A stretch of DNA of 64,000 nt from contig NZ_JAJIWO010000001.1 of assembly GCF_020880695.1 (NCBI RefSeq), forward strand, positions 744,001 through 808,000, read 5' to 3'. The notes beneath the pieces were generated by a model that was not told where the DNA came from, did no database searches, and worked only from the letters and a program-made list of their open reading frames with translations. Both the position numbers and the translations under genes were made by a program. Origin of the DNA: Mucilaginibacter sp. UR6-11. Lineage in GTDB: Bacteria; Bacteroidota; Bacteroidia; Sphingobacteriales; Sphingobacteriaceae. Below, in pieces: positions 28,514 through 37,816 of this stretch (positions within the stretch are counted from its first letter, which is position 1; each line of letters starts with the position of its first letter).

Positions 28514-29752
28514 ATGAGAAGAAAAATCAACACCATTTATTTTAGCCTTGATGAAGGCGGACTAAATCAGTCGTTAAATCGCGGCAAACAGCTGGCTGTT
28601 ATTGCAGCGCTGGGTATCAGCTTTATTTTTGCAGGCTGTAAAAAAGAGCAATCTGCCAGTCGCGGCAATACAGCCCTAACTACCTCGGCTACCAATATTG
28701 GCCTGCCGGTTACGCCGCCGCCGCTGCCCACCAAAAGTGAAGCTTTACTGGCTATGCAGGTTTATAACAATCACTTTTACAACCAGTACGGAACTTATGG
28801 CCCGTCGTTTAAGGCTTATTACTGGAAAGATGATACACATGCCGGCCGGATGGATTTCTGGACGCAGCAAGAGGCTATTGAAACTTTGATAGATGCCTAT
28901 AACATCAATCCAAGCACAGATCTTAAAAACAAGATAGCTTACCTGTATAATGGTGTTAGAGATGGCTACGGTTTGTTATGGACCAGCAACACATTTAACG
29001 ATGACGTTGTCTGGGGATCGCTGATGTGCGTAAGGGCGTACCAGATCACCAACGACGGCGGCATGCTGGACATGGCCAAAAACAACTTTAACATGATGTG
29101 GAACCGCGCGTGGGATACCACCGCACTGGGAGGCGGCTTATGGTGGAACACATCCAACAACACCAAAAACACCTGTGTAAACGCACCGGCTGTAATTTGC
29201 GCGATGTTATTGTACCAGGCAACCGGCGACGTTACTTATAAAAACAAGGCCAAACTTGTTATGGACTGGATGGTGAGCAAACTATACACCGCGTCAACAG
29301 GCGAAGTTAAAGGGGCCATTATTCCGAACGGAACGATAACCGAAGGCGCGCTATCCTACACACAGGGGACCTTCATCGGTGCCTGTGATATTTTGAGGGC
29401 CGATTACCCTACAGGCAATTACCTGGCAATGGGAACCAACGCAATGAATTATGCAAAAAACAGCATGTGTAATACCGCTGGCGGGATATTAAACGACGAA
29501 AACGGCAGTGCCGATACCCAGGGAATGAAAGGCATTTTTGCACGCTGGGCCTGCAAGTTTGTACAACATACCGCTACAGTAAGCACCTATGGCGCCTGGC
29601 TGGATGCCAATGCTGCGCAAGCCTGGTCAATCCGCAACTCGATGGGGTTAATGTGGACCGTTTGGGGTACCCGCACGCCGGAGACTACCCGCAACGCTTT
29701 TGAAACCACCAGCGGTGTTTCTATGGTAAATAATATCTACGATTATCGTTAA
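28514..29752 (+). CDS. Glycoside hydrolase family 76 (alpha-1,6-mannanase-like) lipoprotein
   Basis: A 412-residue protein. The N-terminus has an unusually long polar stretch before a hydrophobic segment and lipobox (ISFIFAGC, cysteine 42). The rest is an (alpha/alpha)6 GH76 domain with YWKDDTHAGRMDFWTQQEAIE and the paired aspartates D163-D164 in NDDVVWGSLM that match the catalytic pair of GH76 endo-alpha-1,6-mannanases. It would act on alpha-mannan at the cell surface. A GH71/99-like gene lies 0.5 kb away on the other strand; no SusC/SusD pair is present. Confidence 0.88.
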   Translation: MRRKINTIYFSLDEGGLNQSLNRGKQLAVIAALGISFIFAGCKKEQSASRGNTALTTSATNIGLPVTPPPLPTKSEALLAMQVYNNHFYNQYGTYGPSFKAYYWKDDTHAGRMDFWTQQEAIETLIDAYNINPSTDLKNKIAYLYNGVRDGYGLLWTSNTFNDDVVWGSLMCVRAYQITNDGGMLDMAKNNFNMMWNRAWDTTALGGGLWWNTSNNTKNTCVNAPAVICAMLLYQATGDVTYKNKAKLVMDWMVSKLYTASTGEVKGAIIPNGTITEGALSYTQGTFIGACDILRADYPTGNYLAMGTNAMNYAKNSMCNTAGGILNDENGSADTQGMKGIFARWACKFVQHTATVSTYGAWLDANAAQAWSIRNSMGLMWTVWGTRTPETTRNAFETTSGVSMVNNIYDYR

Positions 29753-29788
29753 TAAACGCTTGCTCGTGCAGCGATAAAAATCATTAGT

Positions 29789-29818
29789 AAAAGTCCGGCT
29801 AACCCCGGACTTTTTTAT
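29789..29818 (+). terminator. Terminator after the GH76 gene
   Basis: AAAAGTCCGG and CCGGACTTTTTT form a stem with a CTAACC-like loop, followed by a T-run, 37 nt past the stop codon. Confidence 0.9.
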
Positions 29819-29836
29819 TTTAAAGATTTTAAATCA

Positions 29837-30253
29837 GGAGGCGGAGCCCCGACAAATATTGAAACAATGGATTTTAATCCGTTAAAAACAGCAAAGGAAC
29901 AATTTAAGAACTGTGGGTTCGGCTCATATAATATGCGCCGTGCCGATGGCACTCCGGGTTAAATGGCTGATTCAACAACGGGTTTCAACCCGTTGCTATA
30001 AAATGAGACGAGCCGATGGCTCTTATCCTGCAAATTCCGGGATGCCTAGGTATTGCAAATCGCATAACATTGGGTAAGGACTATCAATCCCGCCGGCATA
30101 GAGGCGGAGCCTCGACAAATTTTGTAGCAACGGATTTTAATCCGTTGAAAACAACAAAGTAACAATTTAAGAACCGTAGGTTCGGCTCATATAATATACC
30201 GTGCGACATCGCAAATCGCATAACATTGGGTCGGAGGCTATCATCCCGCCGAT
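29837..30253. repeat. Tandem pair of REP-like repeat units
   Basis: Two direct copies of a composite unit fill most of the 522-nt gap between the GH76 and GH71/99 genes. Unit A (29837-30096) and unit B (30101-30253) share GGCGGAGCC(C/T)CGACAAAT, GGATTTTAATCCGTT, AACAATTTAAGAAC, GGTTCGGCTCATATAATAT and GCAAATCGCATAACATTGGGT. Unit B lacks about 100 nt of the middle of A, including the perfect palindrome CAACGGGTTTCAACCCGTTG. No ORF is present. Confidence 0.8.
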
Positions 30254-30274
30254 ATACAATTTCTTATTGACATA

Positions 30275-32089
30275 TCAATCTTTAAAAGTCAGCATATACT
30301 TCGTCTCTGCCAGGTATCTTTCAATTGATATATCGTCATTATAGTAATAGGTTAGATACACTTCGCCCTTGCCTTTTTTGTACATAAAAAACAACTTCAT
30401 CTTATGGTAGATGTTTTTATATGGGCGTATCACAGGTATATCGGCAATACCGGCATCGTCGGCATTGTATTTTTTTAACTCCTCGCCCTTAAACAGCGTT
30501 ACTTTATTACTATCTAATATCCCAAACTCTTTTCCATATATCCTTGTACGAGAATTTGTACTATCAACCATTCCATTTACTATGCGTTGGTGGTTATCTT
30601 CATTATAAATCCAACGGCCTATAAATTTAATCTTAGAAGTATCGGTGTTAAAGAAAACAGCAGAAATTATTACATGTTTATCTTTTGAAGTAAATTGATA
30701 AGATGGCGATGACATCTGAGCACCGTATCCATTATGGGGTGTATAGTTGGAATGATCAATACTGTCAGACCCAATGAAACTTTCGGGTCGTTTATAATTT
30801 AACCCCTCTGCATACAGATAGTAATTAAAAAGAAAGTCTTTAGGCCTGGGAACCTCCTGTTCATTCTTAGCCTTTCCCCTCAACACATTGCCCGTCGCCT
30901 GGGCCAATTGCAGATACCAATCCGAAGGAATTAACGATCCATCCTGATCTAATGATAAAAACTTTTCATTAGCCGGCCGTTCTGCGGCGGTTGGGGCGGC
31001 TTTGTACATGGCGGTGCCTTCGTCGATTTCATCAAACATGGCTATGTATATCATGTTTACGCCGGCGTTAATTACATTGTAAGATTGGTGCCAGTAAAAA
31101 GCTCCAGCCCTACGCGGGATCTGGTTAAACGGGCTTTTGCCGTGACGCAGATTATACCAGGAGAACCCGGGGAAGATCACCGGCAGGTAAGCTATTTTAT
31201 GCGCATCGCAATAAGCTTTGTCGGGGATCACGGTGCGGTCGCGAAATTTATCGGCGCCCTTTTCATCGCCAAAACGGCCGACGGCCCAGGGGCTGATGAT
31301 ATCCATTTTATTATAAACTGCCTTCCACTCGTCGGTATGCGTGAGCCAGGTATCGTTGATACCGCCCATTATGGTAGCCTGGTATTTTTTAGGTGCGTTG
31401 TGATGGAACCAGTCCAATATAGAATCGGCCTGCGCAACAGGCGCAAATGGTACGGTATGATCAAAACCCAATCCCCAGATAGACAGCAGCGGCTTGCCGT
31501 TATGATGCAGATAGGATTTGCCTTTGGTAACGCCTAACGAATCGACCAGGAACTTCCAGTCGGCTATCAGGTCCTTTTTCCAGTTGGGGCCGGCGCCCGA
31601 GATATCATACATAATACAATACACGCGTTTATACTTTTCGCTGGCCTGTTTAACGTTGCGCACCACCTGGTTAAAATGCCTGCGGCCGCCGCGCGATCTG
31701 ATATCAGAAATAAAACGCTGCTCAAACACGCCATCCAGTTCATGCTCCATCATCCATTTAAAATGCAGGTCGACCGCCCCATATTTATAAGCCGAGTACA
31801 GCTTCGCCGGCGAACCATCCGGGTAATGCATGTTGGTGGCTTCCAATACCTCGGCGGGATATTCGCGCATATCCGGCCATACATCAAAATCGGCATTTAT
31901 GGCATCCGGCTTGCCGCCGAAATAATGCCGCCAAACGTTATTGCCCGATCCGTCATTAGGCGTAGCATGCCAGCCCTGGTAACCAAACATCACCTTATTA
32001 TTTAACGTGGTGGTACTGGGCACGTACTTTTGCGCTGTGCCGTTGAGGGCGGCAAATACAAATGCTGTAATGATGGACGCTAATTTCAT
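30275..32089 (-). CDS. GH71/GH99-like glycoside hydrolase
   Basis: A 604-residue exported protein (signal peptide ending at GTAQ). The sequence VMFGYQGWHATPNDGS with WRHYFGG, then VFEQRFISDIRSRGGRRHFN, and MYDISGAGPNWKKDLIADWKFLVD matches the family 71/99-like group of retaining alpha-glycosidases. The C-terminal part (DUF5077-like, about 420-604) has a beta-rich accessory domain. GH99 enzymes cut alpha-mannans internally, which together with the neighbouring GH76 suggests use of yeast-type mannan; this is an inference. Confidence 0.8.
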   Translation of the reverse strand: MKLASIITAFVFAALNGTAQKYVPSTTTLNNKVMFGYQGWHATPNDGSGNNVWRHYFGGKPDAINADFDVWPDMREYPAEVLEATNMHYPDGSPAKLYSAYKYGAVDLHFKWMMEHELDGVFEQRFISDIRSRGGRRHFNQVVRNVKQASEKYKRVYCIMYDISGAGPNWKKDLIADWKFLVDSLGVTKGKSYLHHNGKPLLSIWGLGFDHTVPFAPVAQADSILDWFHHNAPKKYQATIMGGINDTWLTHTDEWKAVYNKMDIISPWAVGRFGDEKGADKFRDRTVIPDKAYCDAHKIAYLPVIFPGFSWYNLRHGKSPFNQIPRRAGAFYWHQSYNVINAGVNMIYIAMFDEIDEGTAMYKAAPTAAERPANEKFLSLDQDGSLIPSDWYLQLAQATGNVLRGKAKNEQEVPRPKDFLFNYYLYAEGLNYKRPESFIGSDSIDHSNYTPHNGYGAQMSSPSYQFTSKDKHVIISAVFFNTDTSKIKFIGRWIYNEDNHQRIVNGMVDSTNSRTRIYGKEFGILDSNKVTLFKGEELKKYNADDAGIADIPVIRPYKNIYHKMKLFFMYKKGKGEVYLTYYYNDDISIERYLAETKYMLTFKD

Positions 32090-32128
32090 AAGCTAATTTT
32101 GCAATTTATTGGTGACCTGATTTTGCCA

Positions 32129-32217
32129 GTGTTCCGGAGTGTTCCGCTTCGTTCCGGTGTGTTCCACAGTGTTCCGGTGTGTTCCGCTTCGTTCCGCTCA
32201 CGCAAAGCGGAACACCC
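32129..32217. repeat. GTTCCG repeat cluster with terminal hairpin
   Basis: About seven copies of GTGTTCCG or CGTTCCG words in 90 nt directly downstream of apt, ending with GTGTTCCGCTT paired to AAGCGGAACAC. A second copy of the cluster lies at 57.3-57.4 kb. Confidence 0.8.
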
Positions 32218-32221
32218 ATGG

Positions 32222-32749
32222 CTAATACTCTGCCAGTACAATTATTTTATCGCTTATTGATGTTATCTTTTCTTTCCCGTTTAAAAAGCCAAGCCCCACT
32301 ACAAACGAGAACCCGCATACTACGCCGCCCATTTCCCGGATCAGGTCACTGGCGGCGGTTACTGTGCCGCCGGTTGCCAGCAGGTCATCATGCAATAAGA
32401 TATGCTGGCCGGGTTCAAAAGCATCGGTATGCATCTCAATAGTGGCGGTACCATATTCCAGGTCGTATTTTTTTTGTTTGATGGTATAGGGCAGCTTGCC
32501 GGCCTTGCGCACCGGAATAAAGGGTACGCCCAGCCTGGTGGCCAGGGTCAGCCCGAATAAAAAGCCGCGGCTCTCTACCCCCGCCACCGCGTCAATGCGG
32601 ATACCTTGCAGGCGGCTTACAAACGCATCAACAATGTCTTTGCACAATGCGGGGTCCTTTAATATGGTTGTAATATCTTTAAACACTATCCCCGGTTTCG
32701 GGAAATCGGGTATATCCCTTACGGCTGATTTGATTTGCTGCTCTATCAT
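32222..32749 (-). CDS. apt: Adenine phosphoribosyltransferase
   Basis: A 175-residue purine salvage enzyme that makes AMP from adenine and PRPP. The PRPP-binding motif is LLHDDLLATGGT, and the N-terminal IPDFPKPGIVFKDIT is typical of the family. Its ATG overlaps the stop of the upstream helix-hairpin-helix gene by four bases (ATGA), so the two are translationally coupled. Confidence 0.96.
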   Translation of the reverse strand: MIEQQIKSAVRDIPDFPKPGIVFKDITTILKDPALCKDIVDAFVSRLQGIRIDAVAGVESRGFLFGLTLATRLGVPFIPVRKAGKLPYTIKQKKYDLEYGTATIEMHTDAFEPGQHILLHDDLLATGGTVTAASDLIREMGGVVCGFSFVVGLGFLNGKEKITSISDKIIVLAEY

Positions 32750-33639
32750 TTAAAAACTAAATATGGTTCAATTTTACGCAAAATAATGTCATCAAGTATG
32801 GCTATATTCTTCATATCGGCTACAGACCGGTAATTGCCATGCTGCTGCCGGTATTGGATCACTGCATTGGTTTGTTTATTGGTTAAATACGGAAACTTGC
32901 GCAGCCCCTCAAAATCCACCTCATTGATTTTAATTTTAGTGATGTTGGCCGGGTTAATACTGAGTTGGTTTTTAATTTCGGCATACTTAGCGGTATCAAT
33001 GCCGTAAACTTCTTTTAACTGTTCCTTATTTAAAAATCCGCCTAACCGTTTTCGATAGGCAATGATCCGCGCAGCGAAAGCCGGACCCACACCATGGACC
33101 CGTGTAAGTTTGGCCGAGTCTGCGCCGTTAAGTTCAACCACCTCGCCCGCCGACAGTTTATTAGCGGTATAGCCGGCATGGGGGATATTAATATAGGGCG
33201 CCAGGCGCCGGTAATCATCGCTGGTTATGGCATATATCTTCTGTACATCTTCCTTCCGGTTAAAGTGGCCGCCTTTGGCTTCATAGTGTTGTATTATGCT
33301 GATCTGCCGCGCGCTCAGGCCCAGATGCCTCCACTGCCCGGCCGGCAGGTGATTAGGATTAAAGACAAACATTACCGGTTCAGCAATTTTTTCATCAGAC
33401 AGGCTTTCGTTACCATATCCTTGGGCGCCGCCGCCTTTTGCCTGTTTAAGCAGGGCCACGTCTTTATCAAAATCTTTAAGGTCAATACTATTATCTTTAT
33501 GAAAATATTGATAGATATAAGGCGCCGCCAATACCGCCAGCATGATAATAATTAATATCACCATTCCGTTCCACTCTTTTTTTGTGATGGAAAGGTAATT
33601 TTTTAGGCGTGATTTCATTGGCTTGGTTAAATACGCCAT
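32746..33639 (-). CDS. Helix-hairpin-helix protein, ComEA-like, membrane-anchored
   Basis: A 297-residue protein with one membrane helix near residues 27-45 (GMVILIIIMLAVLAAPYIY). Three HhH repeats follow (about 110-150, 170-220 and 235-290), each with the G-V-G-P-x-x-A-x-x-I or equivalent turn; the clearest is VHGVGPAFAARIIAYR. In ComEA proteins such repeats bind DNA during uptake; in Bacteroidota the role is unproven. It is co-transcribed with apt. Confidence 0.8.
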   Translation of the reverse strand: MAYLTKPMKSRLKNYLSITKKEWNGMVILIIIMLAVLAAPYIYQYFHKDNSIDLKDFDKDVALLKQAKGGGAQGYGNESLSDEKIAEPVMFVFNPNHLPAGQWRHLGLSARQISIIQHYEAKGGHFNRKEDVQKIYAITSDDYRRLAPYINIPHAGYTANKLSAGEVVELNGADSAKLTRVHGVGPAFAARIIAYRKRLGGFLNKEQLKEVYGIDTAKYAEIKNQLSINPANITKIKINEVDFEGLRKFPYLTNKQTNAVIQYRQQHGNYRSVADMKNIAILDDIILRKIEPYLVFK

Positions 33640-33688
33640 TAAAGTAATAAATTTAGGAGATATTTATAGCCATACATTAGCCCGCTAA

Positions 33689-35443
33689 ATGAAAATCATA
33701 ACTACCGAAGAATTTGCAAAGGCCACAAAGCTGGACAGGTTGAAACTACCGGGATTAGCTTCTTTCCTGATGGAGCTAATGAAAATAAACCAGGTAAACG
33801 ACCTGTTTGCCCAGGCACAGCCCAAACAGGGCATTGAATTTATAGATGCCATTTTAGCGGGCTGCGGAGTTGAAATAGAATTTGATGAAAAGGAATTAAA
33901 AAACATCCCCGCAACCGGCAGCTTTATTGCCATTGCCAATCACCCTTATGGCGGTATTGAGGGTTTGGTACTGCTCAAGATGCTGCTGATGGCCCGGCCC
34001 GATGCTAAACTCATGGCTAATTTCTTACTGAAAAAAATACCCAACCTCAGCGATTTTTTTATTGCCGTAAACCCGTTCGAAAATATTGAACATTCATCAA
34101 GCATAAGCGGATTAAAAAGCACCCTGCAATTATTGGCCGACGGTACACCCATTGGCATATTTCCGGCGGGCGAGGTATCAACCTTTAAACTGGATAAACA
34201 GGAAGTAACCGACCGCCTGTGGCACCCGGTAGTGGGCAAAATCATAGCCAAGGCCAAAGTACCGGTGGTGCCGGTATATTTCCATGGCAATAACGGGCTG
34301 CTCTTTAATTTACTAAGCATCATACACCCTGCGCTGCGCACAGCCAAGCTACCGTCAGAGTTGTTTAACAAACAGGGGCAAACCATAAAACTGCGCATCG
34401 GCAAGCCTATAAAAGTTGATGATATCCCTGACAATAACAACAGCACTAAGCTGCTTAATTACCTGCGGGCGCGCACTTACGCCTTAGGATCAGGACTAGA
34501 GGAGGAGAAAAAGATATTTAACCCGCGTAATCTTTTCAAAATAAAAAAAAAAAAACAGGAGATAGTTAAACCGATTGACCCCGCTGTTTTAGAGAAAGAG
34601 GTAGCCGGCCTGCGCGATGATTATACCGTTTGGGTTGAGAAAAACTACGAGGTGTTTATTGTACCTACTTCGGCAATACCCTGCACTATACGTGAGATTG
34701 GCCGTTTAAGGGAAGTTACCTTTCGCGAGGTTGGCGAAGGCACTAATATGGCCAGCGACCTGGATGAATATGATATTTACTATCACCATTTATTTATCTG
34801 GGATAATGAGGCTAAAATGATTGTAGGCGCCTACCGCATTGGCCTGGGCGACGAGATATTTTACAGCCTGGGTAAAGACGGCTTTTACATTACCGAATTA
34901 TTTAAAATAAAAGAGCAGTTTACCCCGGTGCTGAGAAAGAGCCTGGAGCTGGGCCGCTCATGGATCCGTAAGGAATACCAGTTAAAGCCTCTGCCTTTGT
35001 TTTTATTATGGAAAGGTATATTGAAATATTTGTTGGACAACCCGCGCTATAAATATTTGATCGGCCCGGTTAGCATCAGCAATTCGTTCTCTAAGTTTTC
35101 TAAATCACTGATAGTAGATTATATAAACCGTAATCATTTTGATCACGAAATGGCGCAGTTTGTTAAGCCGCGCAAAAAATTTAAAGTTGATTTTTCAAGT
35201 ATTGATACCGACCTGCTTATGAGCGGCGAGGACTCTTTTAAAGGACTGGACCAGCTAATATCACAGATAGAAACCCATAACATGAAGGTGCCGGTATTGC
35301 TTCGCCAGTACATCGGCCTTAATGCCAAGATCATCAGCTTTAATATCGACCCTAAGTTTTCTGACTCGCTGGACGGATTCCTGGTTTTAGACCTGGAGAA
35401 TGTTCCGCAGGATACTTTGGACAAGTTGGGGAAGAATATATAA
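33689..35443 (+). CDS. Two-domain acyltransferase, OlsF-like (PlsC domain plus GNAT-type N-acyltransferase)
   Basis: A 584-residue protein. Residues about 60-280 form a lysophospholipid-acyltransferase domain with NHPYGGIEG (H85) in place of the strict HX4D box, and FPAGEVS. Residues about 300-570 form an OlsB/hemolysin-type GNAT domain (TFREVGEG, YDIYYHHLFIW, LELGRSWI). This order is that of OlsF, which makes ornithine or related amino lipids. Between the domains lies a run of 13 A (34543-34555) that encodes four lysines. It is the only gene on the plus strand here and is divergent from comEA-like. Confidence 0.82.
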   Translation: MKIITTEEFAKATKLDRLKLPGLASFLMELMKINQVNDLFAQAQPKQGIEFIDAILAGCGVEIEFDEKELKNIPATGSFIAIANHPYGGIEGLVLLKMLLMARPDAKLMANFLLKKIPNLSDFFIAVNPFENIEHSSSISGLKSTLQLLADGTPIGIFPAGEVSTFKLDKQEVTDRLWHPVVGKIIAKAKVPVVPVYFHGNNGLLFNLLSIIHPALRTAKLPSELFNKQGQTIKLRIGKPIKVDDIPDNNNSTKLLNYLRARTYALGSGLEEEKKIFNPRNLFKIKKKKQEIVKPIDPAVLEKEVAGLRDDYTVWVEKNYEVFIVPTSAIPCTIREIGRLREVTFREVGEGTNMASDLDEYDIYYHHLFIWDNEAKMIVGAYRIGLGDEIFYSLGKDGFYITELFKIKEQFTPVLRKSLELGRSWIRKEYQLKPLPLFLLWKGILKYLLDNPRYKYLIGPVSISNSFSKFSKSLIVDYINRNHFDHEMAQFVKPRKKFKVDFSSIDTDLLMSGEDSFKGLDQLISQIETHNMKVPVLLRQYIGLNAKIISFNIDPKFSDSLDGFLVLDLENVPQDTLDKLGKNI

Positions 35444-35472
35444 GGCCCAAACCGGGGAAATTAAAGGGTGCG

Positions 35473-35976
35473 TTAATACTTGATCCCGAACTTCTTTAAA
35501 ACCAAACTTAACAACCACAGCGGTGACGTCAGCATGAATTTAAACTCTTCTGAAAAAGTGGGTTTGCGGCCCTCAATACGATAGCCTATAAACTGAGCTA
35601 TGTTGGCCATGATGAAGATAAACACGCATACCTGCGGCAATAATACGCCCGAATGTTCTGCAGCCTGTACCTGTATAACCAGGTATACCAGGGCGAATAG
35701 CAGCAGCAGCATAACGTAGGATAATATAGGCGATAAACGCATATAATAATAAACGCTAAACGCGATCAGGAACGAACCCCAATTTAGGTAGATAATATAG
35801 CTCCCTAAAAACTTTAACTGCGGAAAAGGCAGCGACCATACAAAGCCCACCACGCTAAATACAATTAACGGAATACAGATGTAGTTGATAATGCGGTTTG
35901 CGGGCTTTTGATGGAAGCCGGCATACTCGTCAATTATAACGTCGACGGGGCGTTTATCTGTCTTTTGATTTTTCAT
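35473..35976 (-). CDS. Mpo1/DUF962 family membrane protein
   Basis: A 167-residue protein with four or five hydrophobic helices and the DUF962 motif near the N-terminus (IDEYAGFHQKPANRIINYICIP). Yeast Mpo1, of the same family, is an iron-dependent dioxygenase that removes a carbon from 2-hydroxy fatty acids derived from phytosphingosine. Sphingobacteriaceae make sphingolipids, so a lipid turnover role is plausible, but this is inferred from the family only. The conserved histidine of the HQKPxN segment is present. Confidence 0.8.
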   Translation of the reverse strand: MKNQKTDKRPVDVIIDEYAGFHQKPANRIINYICIPLIVFSVVGFVWSLPFPQLKFLGSYIIYLNWGSFLIAFSVYYYMRLSPILSYVMLLLLFALVYLVIQVQAAEHSGVLLPQVCVFIFIMANIAQFIGYRIEGRKPTFSEEFKFMLTSPLWLLSLVLKKFGIKY

Positions 35977-36000
35977 AAATTACTATGAAACGATAGTAAA

Positions 36001-36041
36001 TGTCATTGCAGCGCGCGATTGCTTCGCTCACCGCAATGACA
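36001..36041. repeat. REP element of the GTCATTGCG...GAAGCAATC type
   Basis: TGTCATTGC and GCAATGACA frame a 23-nt centre with GAGCGAAGCAATCGCG on the minus strand. This is the widely scattered REP sequence of many Bacteroidota. It lies between the Mpo1-like gene and the rny stop and could act as a transcript end. Confidence 0.7.
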
Positions 36042-36050
36042 AATATGTTA

Positions 36051-37613
36051 TTACTTGGCAAACGCTACCGACCGGGTTTCCCTGATAACGGTAACCTTGA
36101 TCTGGCCCGGATAGGTCATTTCTGTCTGGATGCGGTTGGATATGTCGGCAGCCAGGATCTCTGATTCAGCATCACTGATCTTTTCGCTTTCAACTACCAC
36201 GCGCAGCTCGCGGCCGGCCTGTATAGCAAATGTTTTTTCAACACCCGGGTATGACATTGCCAACTCTTCCAGCTCTTTTAAACGCTTGATATAGCTTTCA
36301 ACCACTTCGCGGCGTGCACCCGGGCGCGCACCTGATATGGCATCACAAACCTGGATTATCGGCGACAGCATGGAGGTCATCTCCACCTCGTCGTGGTGGG
36401 CGCCAATGGCGTTACAAACTTCGGGGTGTTCTTTATACTTCTCGGCCAGTTGCATACCTAAAATTGCGTGAGGCAGTTCAGGGTTATCATCAGGCACTTT
36501 ACCAATATCATGCAGTAAACCGGCGCGTTTAGCCAGCTTAACATTAAGGCCCAACTCGGCAGCCATCGTAGCGCAGAAATTAGCAACCTCGCGCGAGTGT
36601 TGTAATAGGTTTTGTCCGTAAGAAGAACGGTAGCGCATCCGGCCAACCATACGGATCAGTTCGGGGTGCAGGCCGGTGATACCTAAATCAATCACGGTAC
36701 GCTCGCCTATTTCTACAATCTCTTCTTCTATCTGCTTTTTGGTTTTGGCAACGATCTCTTCGATACGTGCCGGGTGGATCCGGCCATCAGTTACCAAACG
36801 GTGCATAGCCAAACGGGCTATCTCGCGGCGTACCGGGTCAAAGCCTGAAAGGATGATCGCTTCCGGGGTATCATCAACAATGATCTCAATACCGGTAGCT
36901 GCTTCCAGCGCACGGATGTTACGACCCTCGCGACCAATGATCCGGCCTTTGATCTCATCATTTTCAATATTGAAAATAGATACGGTATTTTCGATAGCGC
37001 TCTCGGTAGCGGTACGCTGGATAGTCTGGATAACTATTTTCTTGGCCTCTTTAGTGGCCGTGAGCTTGGCTTCGTCAACAATATCTTTAATCTGTGCCAT
37101 TGCCTTTGAGCGGGCGTCTTCACGCAGGTTATCAATTAACTGGTTCTTTGCATCCTCAGCCGAAAGCCCTGCAATGGTTTCTAACTGCTCAACATGTTGG
37201 TTTTTCAAGACTTCAACTTCTTCCTGTTTTTTTATCAGAATCTCTGACTGGCGCTCCAGGTTTTGCCTGGCTTTATCTAATTCGCCCTCTTTACGATTCA
37301 GGTTCTCTAATTTCGAATTGTACGATTGCTCTTTCTGCTTAACTTCATTTGCACGCTGGTTAATGTCGTTATTCTTGGCATTTACCTCCTGCTCATGCTC
37401 GGCTTTCATCTGTAAAAAGCGTTCCTTGGCTTCAAGCAATTTGTTTTTCCTTAAGATCTCGGCATCGTTTTCTGCATCTTTAAGGATCTTTTTTACTTTA
37501 TTTTGAGCGTTAGCTTCCTGGTCTTTAAACAGCTTGCGCAACAGGAAGCGTCCTGCAACGAAGCCGGTTGGGATACCCGCGAGCAGCCCAATTATGATGT
37601 ATAGTATATTCAT
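36051..37613 (-). CDS. rny: Ribonuclease Y
   Basis: A 520-residue membrane-anchored endoribonuclease: an N-terminal helix ([16 protein letters not shown]), a long coiled coil to about residue 200, a KH domain ([19 protein letters not shown]), and an HD domain ([12 protein letters not shown] ... AGLLHDIGK). It starts decay of many mRNAs. It follows zapA and the candidate 6S RNA in the same orientation. Confidence 0.97.
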   Translation of the reverse strand: MNILYIIIGLLAGIPTGFVAGRFLLRKLFKDQEANAQNKVKKILKDAENDAEILRKNKLLEAKERFLQMKAEHEQEVNAKNNDINQRANEVKQKEQSYNSKLENLNRKEGELDKARQNLERQSEILIKKQEEVEVLKNQHVEQLETIAGLSAEDAKNQLIDNLREDARSKAMAQIKDIVDEAKLTATKEAKKIVIQTIQRTATESAIENTVSIFNIENDEIKGRIIGREGRNIRALEAATGIEIIVDDTPEAIILSGFDPVRREIARLAMHRLVTDGRIHPARIEEIVAKTKKQIEEEIVEIGERTVIDLGITGLHPELIRMVGRMRYRSSYGQNLLQHSREVANFCATMAAELGLNVKLAKRAGLLHDIGKVPDDNPELPHAILGMQLAEKYKEHPEVCNAIGAHHDEVEMTSMLSPIIQVCDAISGARPGARREVVESYIKRLKELEELAMSYPGVEKTFAIQAGRELRVVVESEKISDAESEILAADISNRIQTEMTYPGQIKVTVIRETRSVAFAK

Positions 37614-37643
37614 TTGGTTATAAAGGTTTGTTGTTAGTATATA

Positions 37644-37816
37644 ATAAAAAAACCGCGACTAAACTTTACGTATCATGTATTTTAAAAACTTCGTTACAGA
37701 TATTTTAGAATCATGGGTTACCGTTAAACTGTAATGAGTAACGCACGCCTTCCTGATCCGTAGATATTGAAGTGTTAAGTTTTTAATAGTGAAACATAAA
37801 ATTCAACCGCGGTTAA
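37644..37816 (-). ncRNA. ssrS: Candidate 6S RNA between zapA and rny
   Basis: The 240-nt gap between zapA and rny has no ORF. AACCGCG at 37808-37814 (minus strand) and CGCGGTT at 37651-37657 would close a structure of about 165 nt, and a U-run follows the second arm. An inner hairpin GTTAC...GTAAC lies near the middle. 6S RNA is a mostly double-stranded RNA of this size that binds RNA polymerase, and zapA is a frequent neighbour of ssrS. I cannot confirm the fold or find a clear promoter, so this is a proposal. Confidence 0.5.

Noticed and set aside
32129..32217. Short regularly spaced words after apt as a CRISPR array
   Set aside because: Units are 8-18 nt with no unique spacers of constant size, the words form a hairpin, and no cas gene is near.
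36676..37506. Long open frame (276 codons) on the plus strand inside rny
   Set aside because: It is antisense to the coiled-coil region of rny, Ser/Ile-rich as expected for the complement of Glu/Lys codons, with no family match.
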